Origin: Eunapius fragilis
Lineage: Eukaryota > Porifera > Demospongiae > Spongillida > Spongillidae
Assembly (NCBI GenBank): GCA_963681505.1
Contig: OY811971.1
Coordinates: forward strand, 9,109,991-9,173,990
Direction: 5' to 3'
Length of the DNA stretch: 64,000 nucleotides
This document shows positions 1 to 11,460 of the stretch, one piece after another; the stretch's first letter is position 1; every line of letters begins with the position of its first letter. A program made the translations under genes and the position numbers. Under the pieces are notes generated by a model. The model saw only the letters and a list, made by a program, of their open reading frames with translations. It had not been told where the DNA came from and made no database searches.

Positions 1-476
1 GCAAATAACTATGAAGCATTAGGACATGGGCTCATCGAAATTACTACTCATCATTTAACGAAACACCAAGTAATGACTTCATCACTCAACACTGGCCTCA
101 TTTAGCCTTGAAAATACATATTATTTACCCGCACTCATATTCAGTCATATTAGGGAGTTAGGGGTTCTGTGTCGATCGGAGAATGAGTGTGTTCTATCGT
201 AACAACCAAATTCAGCACAATACACACTTGCCGATACGCTTTTGATATCGCAGCCGTAACGCCGAAGAAGTTTATAGCAATTGCGATACACCAATTATTT
301 TACCCGGGCGTATATCACCCGATCGATTCACTGGTGTATTGTTTCCAAAATAAGGTGCGTAACGCCAGTGATAGAAATTCAGTTGCGTATACGGTACGAT
401 CGTCATGGGCGTAACGCCAGGGTGTGACTTCATTTGGCGTACCGTTTCCGGTAGGAGTTGGCCGTGTACATCAAAC
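1..476. other. No gene recognised
   Basis: No convincing coding or RNA gene. The stretch contains several short copies of a GTAACGCC motif (near 255, 357 and 409), suggesting a decayed repeat. Open frames here are short and resemble nothing I know. Confidence 0.4.
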
Positions 477-794
477 CAGAGGCGGATCCAGGGGGGGGGG
501 GGGGTTGCAACACCCCCTTTCATATAAGGTACCGCCCCGTCTTCTGCTAAAGAGCCCCCCCTCTCCGCTTTTTGTATCGGGCCTGAAGCGCCGGACAGCA
601 CCCACCCCCCCCCCCACCCCCCCCCCCCCCCCCCCCCCCCCCGCACGCTTTTCGTGTCGGGCCTAAAGTGGACAGCACCCCCCACCATCCCACGCTTTAG
701 TTTTCATATCGGACCTGAAGCGGAAACCCCCCCCCCGCATTTCGTATCGCGGGTCTCAAACCCCCCCTTTTGGAAAATCCTGTATCCGCCCCTG
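477..794. mobile_element. hAT-like MITE with poly-G/C tracts
   Basis: The left end reads CAGAGGCGGATCCAGG and the right end CTGTATCCGCCCCTG, an imperfect inverted pair of the CAG..CTG kind typical of hAT elements. CAAAC lies directly outside both ends, a possible 5-bp target duplication. The interior is long C/G runs plus a degenerate tandem unit ending in GGGCCTGAAGCGGACAGCACC, which recurs at 63.2-63.4 kb. No transposase is present. The ends and duplication are seen; the superfamily is inferred. Confidence 0.7.
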
Positions 795-2120
795 CAAACC
801 CATGTTGTTTTAGCGTATTCTGCCCTTTGACCCCTTCAGCACGCATTGCCTTTTCCCTTCTTTTCTGGGCGCCTGATTTGTGATGGTAGCTCATTCTTGC
901 CCCTCGTTAAACAGAAAGTGTAAACCAAGACGCTGATTGGTTACAACGATCTGGGCCCCGAAACTAATTAACAACTAAGCCATTCATTATCGACCAGGCC
1001 TGAGGGGGCGTGCCTAGTGACTAATAAAGGGCGTGGCTCGAATGGCCCGGGCCCTATTGAGGCCCGGGCCCGGGGATTTTGCCCCCCCTGCCCCCCCCCC
1101 CTCTCATTGGGGCTGGAATTGGGTTCTCCGCGTTGTCTAAGTGCTTCAACGGAATTTTCTTGGCCCGTAGACTCATCTCCTTGAGAAAACTTCGATGCTA
1201 TACTATTAATGATTGAACGGAAGTGTGCCTATGTGACGTGCATGGGAGCCGGCCGCGGCATGCCGCATGATATCATGCACATGCATAACATCCATGGCGG
1301 GAAGGGAACAGCTACTGAGAAAGAAAATGATCCTTGTCGCCCGGACGTCTTCGTACTGGCAAATCGTTTTAAAAACAAAAAACATTTTGGTTACCGTAGA
1401 CTATTTAAGATGTATTTTTGTTTAGTGTAGCGCATTGCAAAGGTACGCTTTGTATTTAAACAATGGATAACAAGCGCAAGCAATCGTTACACATAACAGG
1501 GAGCACACCACGTAAGCGAAAATGGACAATATGGCATTCTAAAATTATAATAATGGACAGTATAACTTTTGTGAGTAACTAATCACATGTCTAGATCTTG
1601 CAGACAGTCGTTGTGTAATTCATCTCACGCCATGATGAGAATATTGATATGGGTGTGTATGCATTGTATGAAGAATCTAATTGTAATAAATTCCTACCCA
1701 AAATTATCCAGTTTCTTACATATCTAGTCAAACGACGCAGGAGTTCATCGTACCTTGCGTATTGCCGTGATTCGTCTCAGGCGATTCTCAAACAAACCAT
1801 TCATAACCATAAAAGTGAAGGAATATCATAATTATAACGATAGATGGAAGTTGATTTTTTTTTCAGTTTCACAGAGAAATACACATATTCCTTATCAAGT
1901 CAATACAAGTCAAGGAAGCCATTTCGATTCATGTGGTAATACTGACCTTTATTCGTAGAATATACTAATAATTATTGTGCCCAATAATAGTTGTGAATGC
2001 AATTTATGACGAGGAACAGTTACATGTAGGTGCAGAGGGAGGAGATATTTATTCAGGTAGTACTTCAATTGCTTACAATGTCAATCATTGTAAATCATTA
2101 TTTCTTATTCAGACATGTCT
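795..2120. other. No gene recognised; GC-rich then AT-rich spacer
   Basis: From about 1,010 to 1,110 the sequence is GC-rich with a palindromic GGGCCCGGGCC-type core and C runs. The remainder is AT-rich. No open frame longer than 73 codons, and none resembles a known protein. Confidence 0.4.
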
Positions 2121-2126
2121 GGTTCT

Positions 2127-2640
2127 GACACATCAGCAGGTGTTGCAAAGCTTTTCATGGAAGATGAGGATGAGTTGTCTGTATGTCAAGATGGTGATGA
2201 TGACAGAGAGATACATGTAGCTGTTACGGATGAAACACATTTACAATTGGGTAAAGCTATCTCACCTTCATGATAATGAATATTATGTTGAGATGAGGAA
2301 GAGGTTGACACATCAGCAGGTGTTGCAAAGATTGTAACTGAAGATGAGGATGAGTTGTCTCTATGTCAAGATGGTGATGATGACAGAGAGATACATGTAG
2401 CTGTTACGGATGAAACACATTTACAATTGGGTAAAGCTATCTCACCTTCATGATAATGAATATTATGTTGAGATGAGGAAGAGGTTGACACATCAGCAGG
2501 TGTTGCAAAGATTGTAACTGAAGATGAGGATGAGTTGTCTCTGTCAAGATGGTGATGATGATAGAGAGATAGCTGTTACAGATGAAACACGTATACAATC
2601 GGGTAGGGCTATTTCACATGGTAATTAATATATAAATAAT
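2127..2640 (+). repeat. 180-bp tandem duplication, about 2.8 copies
   Basis: Copies begin at 2,127, 2,307 and 2,487, exactly 180 bp apart, each opening with GACACATCAGCAGGTG. Copies 1 and 2 are nearly identical; copy 3 has small deletions and decays after about 2,600. Each unit could encode a short acidic peptide (EDEDELSLCQDGDDDREI), so this may be a duplicated exon of an unrecognised gene, but no flanking gene structure could be built. Confidence 0.8.
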
Positions 2641-2719
2641 TATGCCTCATGTGCTATTATACAAGTTTATAAATCATTATGAAATTTTACATGCACCAAG
2701 TGATTTAATATTTAAAGCT

Positions 2720-4059
2720 CATTTTTGTATAAGACCAAAACTGGAATCTTGTAATAATGGACATTGCAGGACTCTTGTACGAGCCTTGTATGATTTATCG
2801 TAAGAACTATAAACTGAAATCTTATAAGAATAGATGCTGCAAGATTGTAAGAGTATTGTAAGTTTATCGTAAGAACGAGACCGTAATCTTATAAGAATGG
2901 ACGATGCAGGATTCTTGTAAGAGTTTTGAAATATTTCTTATAAAAACAAAATAATATTTCTTATGAGAACAAAACAGCTAGGAATCTTATAAGGATGGAT
3001 GCTGAAGGATTCTTGTAAGAGTCTTGTAATATTTCTTAAAACGCTGCAGGATTCTTGTAAGAGTCTTGTAATATTTCTTATATATAAGAAATATTACAAG
3101 ACTCTTACAAGAATCCTGCAGCGTCTATTCTTATACGATTCCTGTTTTGTTCTTATAAGAAATATTACAAGACACTTACAAGAATCCTGCAGCGTCTATT
3201 CTTATAAGATTCCTGTTTTGTTCTTATAAGAAATATATACTCTTACAAGAATCCTGCAGCGTCTATTCTTATAAGATTCCTGTTTTGTTCTTATAAGAAA
3301 TATTACAAGACTGTTACAAGAATCCTGCAGCGTCTATTCTTATAAGATTCCTTTTTGATCTTATAAGAAATCTTGCAAGACTCTTACAAGAATCCTGCAG
3401 CATCTATTCTTATAAGATTGCTGTTTTGTTCTTATAAGAAGTATTACAAGACTCTTACGAGAATCCTGCAACGTCTATTCTTATAAGATTGGTGTTTTGT
3501 TCTTATAAGAAGTATTACAAGACTCTTACAAGAATCCTGCAGCGTCTATTCTTATAAGATTCCTGTTTTGTTCTTATAAGAAATATTACAAGACTCTTAC
3601 AAGAATCCTGCGTCTATTCTTAACTGTTTTGTTCGTATAAGAAATATTACAAGACTCTTACAAGAATCCTGCAGCGCCTATTCTTATAAGATTCCTGTTT
3701 TGTTCTTATAAGAAATATTACAAGACTCTTACAAGAGTCCTGCAGCGTCTATTCATATAAGATTCCTGTTTTGATCTTATAAGAAATCTTGCAAGACTCT
3801 TACAAGAATCCTGCAGCGTCTATTCTTGTAAGATTCCTGTTTTGTTCTTATAAGAAATATTACAAGACTCTAACAAGAATCCTGCAGCGTTTATTCTTAT
3901 AAGATTCCAGTTTTGTTCTTATAAAAAATATGACAAGACTCTTACAAGAATCCTGCAGCGTCTATTCTTATAAGATTCCTGTTTTGTTCTTATAAGAAAT
4001 ATTACAAGACTCTTACAAGAATCCTGCAACGTCTATTCTTATAAGATCCTGTTTTGTTT
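2720..4059. repeat. About 70-bp minisatellite array with inverted halves
   Basis: The unit contains TCTTACAAGAATCCTGCAGC and ATTCTTATAAGATTCCTGTT separated by TTGTTCTTATAAGAAATATTA. Spacing of the CTGCAG core is 66-73 bp. Before about 3,080 the units run in the opposite direction to those after it, with the symmetry centre in TTATATATAA near 3,083, so the array is a giant palindrome. It stops at the transposon at 4,063 and degraded units resume after 10,223. Confidence 0.85.
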
Positions 4060-4062
4060 TTA

Positions 4063-4095
4063 GGCCAAGCAAACTTGATTATTAGTTTCTCGTCC
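4063..4095 (+). repeat. Left terminal inverted repeat
   Basis: 33 bp starting GGCCAAGCAAAC, a perfect inverted match to 10,188-10,220, preceded by TTA. Confidence 0.9.
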
Positions 4096-4143
4096 CCGCC
4101 AGCATCATTTTTTGGAGCCACGCACCAAATTTCATTATTCATG

Positions 4144-7100
4144 CACTCATCACGTGACAATATAGGCCGTGCCATGCCGCTTATTAATTTGACTGTTTCA
4201 GGGGCTTACGAGACCCATATACCATGGACAGTCGTTCAAGTGGAGACGGGTCTGACGTTTTCTTCACTGTTTTCTAAAATTGTCGCCGGAGCTCATCCTC
4301 GTCTTGTTATCGATGAAGAACTGTCATATTCATTCCTAGATAAAGTTCATATTGGCCTTACGAAAGATTTGTTAAGCATTGTGGATGAGCAGCTCAACGT
4401 CGACGATGTTTGCGCAATGTTTGGTCAGCATGTTAAGTTCATCGTGTCACAGACCGTTCATGAAGATGCTCAATCAGCCTCAGCTTCTTCAACACTTCCC
4501 AATGCGTTTGAGGTTTTGATGGCCTCTCAGAAAACAGTAGATAAGGCAACGCTACCATTAAAAATCCAGGAAAGAAACAAGAAGGACAAGTTGTTCAATG
4601 ACCTTGGTTCCATTTTTGAGAATAAGGGATGGGAGTGGAGCATAGGTGGTAGATCACATGGTCAAAAATTCCTAATGGAACTCCAGCAATGCCTGTGGTA
4701 CATAGATGGACACGACAAAACATTTGCTAGTCGTTGCCATTGTATTCCCTATCTGTTTGAAAAGTTCTCCGGCTACAATACACCAGAGCTTACTAAGCAC
4801 CGGAAGAGATCTCACTCCAACTTAAAAGCTGATAACCTCAAAAACTTTCTTCTGTGCCCATGGATGAAAACACAAGGGTGGGCAACTTTAGAACTGCCAC
4901 TGAAGCTTTAGCTGAAGCATTGGAGAGTTATGGTTTTGAACTAATGGAGAAGAATAGATCTGTGCAAAAGCATAATGAGATTCAAGTGGAAGTTGCTTCA
5001 GATGATCTGTCATTTGCTGTTATAAACACAAGGGATGAGCATCCCATACTACTGAATGGAATTATTGATGAGCTGCAGAAAATAGAGAGTTACAAGCTCA
5101 TTTTTGTTAATGACTTTGCCCCAGTTGACAAACGTAAGCGATATACTTACATTAAGGAAGTGGAGAAAGGGCTTCCAATTAGGTGCATCATGCTCACTAA
5201 ATCTTTTGGATCCAACATTGGAAACTATCACTATGTTTGGAAAATCCCACCACATGTCAGTTTTGAGAATGCTATGGTGGAGAACCAAAGAATTATCAGG
5301 TTAATCTTGGATCAGCTTTCCGTGTACCATCCTCGAAGCACGAGAAGAGAATTCATTAATAAATTTGGTCTGATCAGTTCATCAGCTAAACCATATGTCA
5401 TTCGTGAGATCTACAGGGAATTGACTGGTGAGTGCTGGATCATACACATGATTACCATTTGAACTCACACCCATATAACACATAACCAGTGTACTTGTAC
5501 AATGTATGTAAATACCATTTACTCATTAATACTTTTACTCACATCCATAGGTGATCATAGTGCATCACTCAACACTCTTGAAGCTGAAATTGACCAACGA
5601 TTGCAACTTCTGAAGCACTTCTAATGGAAGATCCAGACCTCCTTGTTGACCTCTGTGCTCTCAATTTGAAACAAAGTGACAAGTACAAAGTTTTCTGGAA
5701 GAAATGTGGATCTTACCTGCAGGAATGTACTGCTGTGTATGAACGCCGACATGACAATGCTACTTATTTAGCACGTGCTAAATCTGTCAGAGATCTTTTG
5801 GAACAAGTAAGCAAGCTATGTCCTGCAGACACACCTATCCCTCCCAGCAGTTTTTGCGCTTGCAATTTTATCCGCAGAATCCACGTACAAATACCGCTGA
5901 ACAGTACTACAAACGTTTACCTGTTAAGATGATGGTCCAAAAGAGGCAATTCAGGAAAACACACATTGATGAACACTACTGTGCTGCAATCTTCCATTAT
6001 ATGCGAGAATATGCATTGCTCTTCAAGAGTCAAAGCCTATTTATCTGTCTTGATGATAAGCATAGACTCAAAGTTGGTGAGCCCAATTTTCCAGTTGCAG
6101 CTGCTGAAAATTGGGCTCACTACAGGAGGTTTTTCAAGTTGGTGATCATGACTTTACTCGCTTTAGCATAATCCCTAGTGTCCTCTTTCGCATTGATATT
6201 CCAGAAAGCTTTGATGGTTCTTGGTATGATGGTCAAGTCTGTGTCATGCTTAAAGATGCAGTCTTTCAACCCTCATCACCCATGAGACATGGAGCTGAAC
6301 TCAACTCATGGTTAACTACACAAATAGGTGATAAGTACATCATGTTTTTGTACACAGATGGTGGACCAGATCATCGGCTCACATATGTCTCAACACAGCT
6401 GTCTTTTATAGCACTTTTTCTTAATTTGAATCCGGATCTGTTGTGTGCAGCAAGAACAGCACCAAACCAGTCTTGGCGAAACCGTGTTGAAAGTTAAGGA
6501 TCATGAGTGGTAAATCTGGAACTTCAATCCATAGGCCTCATGCGAAAGGAAATGAATACCGATGCTGAAAAAGCACTAAAGAATTGTAACTCACTAAAAC
6601 AAGTTCGCTCAACTGGAGAGCAGTAAATTACAGAGTCAATATTGCAGCCTATAGATCTTCTGTCAGGCATCATGCAAAGGTTGGAGTTGAAAGGTAAGCA
6701 CTTCGAAGTTCGATCAGCATGTTCTGACGGAGAAATGGAAGCTTTTTGGGAAATTGTGTTACAGATTGACCTATCTCTTTCTAATAATGATACCACCAAG
6801 GATAAAACAAATGACAAAGTCCTTGGTCACTGTTGCCAGATGCATCATTATATACATTCTGCATAAAAAAGTGTGGGCAAGAAAGGTGTACAATCTGCAA
6901 GCCACTACGGATGGACAAATCTAGTTTTGAAAAGCTACGGTTTCTTCCTGATCCACTTATGCAGGAAGATGGTCACTATTTGCCGTTTGACCAAGTTTTT
7001 ACCCATGACACTACTGAGCAAGACCACCCTTCACTGAAGGGAAAATTAAAGGCAAAACCTCTTTCTTTCAGTCCAAGCGTGCAGCACATAAACAACACTG

Positions 7101-7456
7101 GAACAGTAATTCAGTGTGAAGAATGCAACATGTGGCGCTTGGTATTCTCAAAAAGAAAACTCTCAGTTGGTGAACGTAGTACTTTGCAATCCATTCTAGA
7201 AGATGTTTCATACTCATGTGGTGCATCCTTTGATGATCTTTCACTTCCTGAGAGCTTATCAGGTGTAGTGGTTCGTGATCACCGGTGTGGGGATGTAATT
7301 GAAGCATTATATTATTCTGCTGGATTTGAAGACATCTGTGTGCACTGTGCTGCAACAGCCGACTTAGTAAAAGTCTCAGAGTCTTCTTACCCCATGTGTT
7401 CTGTGTGCAACCAAACGAAGGAGCATATCAAAAGAAGGAAGTCTATTGTTCGATAA
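4144..7456 (+). pseudogene. Decayed DDE transposase, YTDGGPDH family
   Basis: I recognise the general sequence as that of large uncharacterised multi-copy proteins of sponges and cnidarians; I know no accepted family name. The N-terminal part (4,144-4,850) includes KHRKRSHSNL; the middle (4,854-5,426) includes NFRTATEALAEALESYGF. A spliced intron is likely at about 5,427-5,551 (GGTGAGTG..CATAG). The likely catalytic core has CLDDKHR near 6,050, YTDGGPDHR near 6,350 and RNRVE near 6,480, read as D, D, E. The C-terminal part (6,833-7,456) has CxxC pairs (CIKKCGQERCTICKP, CEECNMWR) resembling zinc ribbons. Frame changes occur near 4,842, 5,600, 5,848 and 6,110, the last with loss of several residues, and there are in-frame stops between 6,497 and 6,640. 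It is therefore not functional. The reading of the triad is inference. Confidence 0.75.
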
Positions 7457-7998
7457 CTGGCCATGAATATTTTGTGCATGTGTCTTTTGCAATCGTATTT
7501 CACGTGCACATCTTTATTACAACTTCTAGCTCACAGCCCTATGCGGCCACACAATTTGTGGACAAAAGGCATACCTCTTGAAATATTGAAAAAGTGGCGT
7601 AATGCCCTAGCAACCACCCTTGACAACCGACAACCTTAGAAACCTTGCACTACATGTTAACATGTTTGAACTTGTCACCATTTTAAAGCCATACAATGAA
7701 TGAAGTATCTTTGTTCTATTTGTAACCAAAGTCACATGGCCTAGTTTTCTCTCCACCGCTTCCTACAAGCGACCATTTTTCGACGAACGCATCGACTTCA
7801 ACGTACTTTTTGGACCACGTAGACAAATTCTGCACCCCAGTTGGAAGCGCATAACAAAAGGAGACAGTAGGAACTTACAACATATAGTATGGAACTGTAG
7901 CCATACTTTTTCTTCGCAATGGTATATGCATGTGAAGTGTACTGTGGTTTGAGCCGTGTAAACTAGCCCAGTACATATACGTGTTGACGTGAAAATCA
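7457..7998. other. 3' region of the 6.16-kb transposon
   Basis: Lies between the transposase remnant and the internal minisatellite. Nothing recognisable is encoded. Confidence 0.4.
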
Positions 7999-9540
7999 GC
8001 TGGACCCCCCTGCCCTTATGTACCCACTGTCAGCTGGACACCCTGCCCACCTACTCACTGTAAGTAGCTGCACCCCCTGCCCCATGTACATGTATTGGAC
8101 CCCCTGCCTTCATGTACCCACTGCAAGCAGCTGGACCCCCTGACTGCCCCCTGCCCCCATGTACCCACACTCTGCCCCCATGTACCCACACTGTAATCCC
8201 CTGTCCCCATGTGCCCACTATAAACAGCTGGACCTCCTGCCCCATGCATATACCCACTGTTAGCAGCTGGACCTCCTCCCCCACATGTCTACTGTAAGCA
8301 GCTGAACCCCCGGCCTTCATGTAAGCAGCTGGACTCCCTGCCCCCATACACCCACCGCTACCTCCTGCTCTCATGTTCCCACTGTGAGCAGCTGGATCCC
8401 CTGCCCACATGTACCCTCTATAAAAGCAGCTGGACTCCCCCATGTACCCACTGTAAGCAGCTGGACCCCCTCCTCCCATGTGCCCACTGTAAGTAGCTGT
8501 ACCCCTGCCCCATGTACATGTATGCAGCTGGACCCCCTGCTGTCATGTACCCACTGTAAGCAACTGGAACCCCTACCCTCTGAGTCCACTGTAAGCAGCT
8601 GGACCCTCTGCCCACATGTACCCATGCCCCCTTGCCCCCATGTGCCCACTGTAATCAACTGGCCCCCCTGCCCCCATGTACCCACTGTAAGCAACTGGCC
8701 CCCTTGCCCCCATGTACCCACTGTAAGCAGCTAGACCCCTTGCCCCCATGTGCCCACTGTAAGCAACTGGCCCCCTTGCCCCCATGTACCCACTGTAAGC
8801 AGCTAGACCCCTTGCCCCCATGTGCCCACTGTAAGCAGCTGGACCCCCTGCCCCCATGTACCCACTGTAAGCAGCTGGACCCCCTTGCCCCCATGTACCC
8901 ACAGTAAGCAGCTGGACCCCTGCCCCCATGTACCCACTAAGCAACTGGCCCCCTTACCCCCATGTACCCACTGTAAGCAGCTGGACCCCCTCCCCCATGT
9001 ACCCATGCCCCCTTGCCCCCATGTACCCACTGTAAGCAACTGGCCCCTTGCCCCCATGTACCCACTGTAAGCAGCTGGACCCCCTTGCCCCCATGTACCC
9101 ACAGTAAGCAGCTGGACCCCTGCCCCCATGTACCCACTAAGCAGCTGGCCCCCTTACCCTCATGTACCCACTGTAAGCAGCTGGACCCCCTTCCCCATCT
9201 ACCCACGACCCCTTGCCCCCATCTACCCACTGTAAGCAGTTGGACCCCCTCCCCCATGTACCCACGCCCCCTTGCCCCCATGTACCCATTGTAAGCAACT
9301 GGCCCCTTGCCCCCATGTACCCACTGTAAGCAACTGGCCCCCCTGCCCCCATGTACCCACTGTAAGCAGCTAGACCCCTGCTCCTGTGTACTCACTGTAC
9401 TCTCTGCCCCTATGTACTCACTAAGTAGCTGGACCCCCTGCGCATGCCCCAAAGTACCTACTATAAGCAGCTGGACTCCTGCCCCATGTTCCCACAGTAA
9501 GCAGCTGGACCCCCTGCCCTCATGTACCCATTATAAACCC
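7999..9540. repeat. 36-bp minisatellite inside the transposon
   Basis: About 40 units built on CCCCATGTACCCACTGTAAG followed by CAGCTGGACCCCCTGC. Unit length is a multiple of three in many copies, so long open frames of repeats such as GYMGAGGPAAYS appear on both strands; these are artefacts. The block 8,880-9,200 contains a larger duplicated segment. Confidence 0.9.
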
Positions 9541-10187
9541 CCTCTCATGAATGCTCTCCTTTTGATCTCTCTAGCCACCAAATGTTTTCCACAAGTTCTG
9601 CAAAGTTTCTGGAGCTGGTATATGTGGTGTTCCATCTAGGCTATGTGACCGAATAAAGCTACTAATACCGCATTATTCATAGAAAAGCAAAACCCTTTAT
9701 TGTGTGGTGTAAAAAAAGTATGGCTGGACCTAAATGGTGTTTCTGTATACCTAAATGTGTATAGTTGACAATGCGGCATGCTGACGTTCCTGAGAATTTG
9801 TCTGTGCTTGGTATTATCAGCGTGAAGTACCCCCTCTCCCTTACGATATCCATATATAAATAGGCTGCGCGTTATTAAAGATTGCGATATGAAGAGTGCG
9901 CATATGGTATAGGCTCTACTACGACGATACACCAGTTAAATGGGAGGGATCAACAGGTATTTGATGGTAAAATGAACAAGATACAGCTCTATCAAAAAAC
10001 GCCATTTTAATGAGGCCATGGCGCATCTAGCCGCAATGGATTTTTTTGGTTTACGGTATTGTCTAATTATGGACCCTTTTGTCCAGCCGCAAAGGGCTGT
10101 GAGCTATAGCATCCAATGTAAAATAATGAACAAATAGACTAATAATGAATAATTACCGCCCGCCCGCATCCTTTCTTGAAAACCGGC
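9541..10187. other. Right part of the transposon, no gene
   Basis: AT-rich, with no recognisable coding sequence. It lies between the internal minisatellite and the right terminal repeat and probably corresponds to subterminal sequence. Confidence 0.4.
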
Positions 10188-10220
10188 GGACGAGAAACTA
10201 ATAATCAAGTTTGCTTGGCC
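10188..10220 (-). repeat. Right terminal inverted repeat
   Basis: 33 bp ending GTTTGCTTGGCC, a perfect inverted match to 4,063-4,095, followed by TTA. Confidence 0.9.
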
Positions 10221-10223
10221 TTA

Positions 10224-10350
10224 GGTAATTCTTACACGTTCCTATACGTTTCTTGTAGGAATCTTATAGGGCTTTAGGATCTTATGACGCTTATTGTTTC
10301 TTACCCTTTTTCTTATAAGAAATGAAGTTCTTATAAGATTAATTCTGCAG
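10224..10350. repeat. Degraded continuation of the 70-bp minisatellite
   Basis: Contains TCTTATAAGA and TTCTTGTAGGAATCTTATA motifs of the array at 2,720-4,059, in the position expected if the transposon split the array. Confidence 0.65.
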
Positions 10351-10518
10351 AAATTGCTGATATTTCTCAATCAGTATTTTAGTATTCGTAAATAATTATT
10401 TGAGGAAGAGGGGGGGGGGGGGGGGCTAGCCACCCTATCCACCCTCTCTGGATCAGCCCCTGTCTTGATAAGATCCTATAGTTTTTTTTTGCTAGGGTCG
10501 GTCGCGTGCGTGTAGTAT

Positions 10519-10688
10519 GGAGCATTCACAAATTACGTCACGCTATTTTTGACCATTATGGACCCCCCCCCCCCCCCCCCCCCTCGTCACACATTATCCC
10601 ATACAAATGTATGTTTAATGTATACATCGTCACACTGGCTGATACCCCCCCTCCCCCCCTTCAGCGTGACGTAATTTGTGAATGCTCC
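10519..10688. mobile_element. 170-bp MITE with 26-bp TIRs
   Basis: Perfect 26-bp inverted ends, left starting GGAGCATTCACAAATTACG, right ending TTGTGAATGCTCC. The interior holds a 22-base C run and C-rich tracts. The flanks GTAGTAT and ATACTAC are also complementary, so the repeat may extend to about 10,512-10,697. No coding capacity. Confidence 0.85.
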
Positions 10689-10899
10689 CTATACTACTTT
10701 AGCAGAGACACAAAGATCCATTTCTTCAGTCGGAATATGAAGTAAGTGGACCTTTCTAGTAATAAAAAGTATGGTTTTCTAACGCTAGTGAACGAAAAAC
10801 GTTAGCAGCTACATTATATCGAGGTATGTTCTAATTGATGCGCGCATGCTGTTTCCTGTTTGAATCCGCACCCTCGTCGTTGATGAATTGTGGATGGTG

Positions 10900-11460
10900 T
10901 GTATAGTCAGGGAGTGTTGTAGGTTGTGTTCAAGTGCTGCTGACTTGGTTGGTACATGTATGTGGTGTTGTGTCTAGTATTGGTTTGTGGAAGCTCATGT
11001 GTAGTGTGGGATGCTGGAGGCTGGTAGGTAGTGTATGAGTATTGAGGCTTTTTGCAGGAGGGTGTGTGTGGGTGTGCAGAGGCGGATCCAGGGGGGGGGG
11101 GTTGGGGGGGTTGCAACCCCCCCTTTTAAACCCGTAATGAATAATTATCATTAGTAACAATTAAGAATTATTGCGAAGTAAAGATGGCTGAAATTCGTAA
11201 TAGAACTGCAGCTCTGCGAGCAAACAAACGGCAAGGCAGTATTATGTAGTGTTATGCGCATGATATAATAAAAAAGCATTGGCGGCTGGGGCTCCGCCCC
11301 AGACCCCCTCCCCCACTTCATGAATATTAATTAGCAACCCCCCCTTTTCTGAAATCCTGGATCCGCCCCTGGTGTGTGAGTATTGAGGCTTATAGGGGTG
11401 TCAAAGGCTTGTGTGTGTGGGTGGTTGAAGGCTTGTAGGGTGTGTGGGTGTGATTATACA
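10900..11460. repeat. GT-rich degenerate repeat, interrupted by a MITE
   Basis: Runs of GTGTGTGGGTG and GAGTATTGAGGCTT occur on both sides of the hAT-like MITE at 11,077-11,371 (for example near 11,030 and 11,380), so the MITE landed in a pre-existing GT-rich repeat. Confidence 0.6.
11077..11371. mobile_element. hAT-like MITE, 295 bp
   Basis: Starts CAGAGGCGGATCCAGGGG and ends CTGGATCCGCCCCTG. GTGTG lies on both sides, a possible 5-bp duplication, although the host sequence is itself GT-rich. The interior contains CTGGGGCTCCGCCCCAG, a short palindrome, and no gene. Confidence 0.8.

Larger units (their letters stand above)
4063..10220 (+). mobile_element. 6.16-kb DNA transposon with 33-bp TIRs and TTA duplication
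   Basis: The terminal inverted repeats at 4,063-4,095 and 10,188-10,220 are identical over 33 bp and begin GGCCAAGCAAACTTGATT. TTA lies immediately outside both ends (4,060-4,062; 10,221-10,223), a 3-bp target duplication of the kind used by PIF/Harbinger elements. The same minisatellite flanks both sides, showing the insertion site. Inside are a decayed DDE transposase (4,144-7,456) and a 36-bp minisatellite (7,999-9,540). The transposase does not look like a classic Harbinger enzyme, so the superfamily is left open. Confidence 0.85.

Noticed and set aside
272-688. Gly-rich 138-codon frame on the - strand
   Set aside because: Reads through the poly-G/C MITE; no coding character outside the runs.
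8051-9452. Many long overlapping open frames on both strands, Gly/Pro/Cys-rich
   Set aside because: They arise from the 36-bp minisatellite, whose unit length is divisible by three; frames are open on both strands at once.
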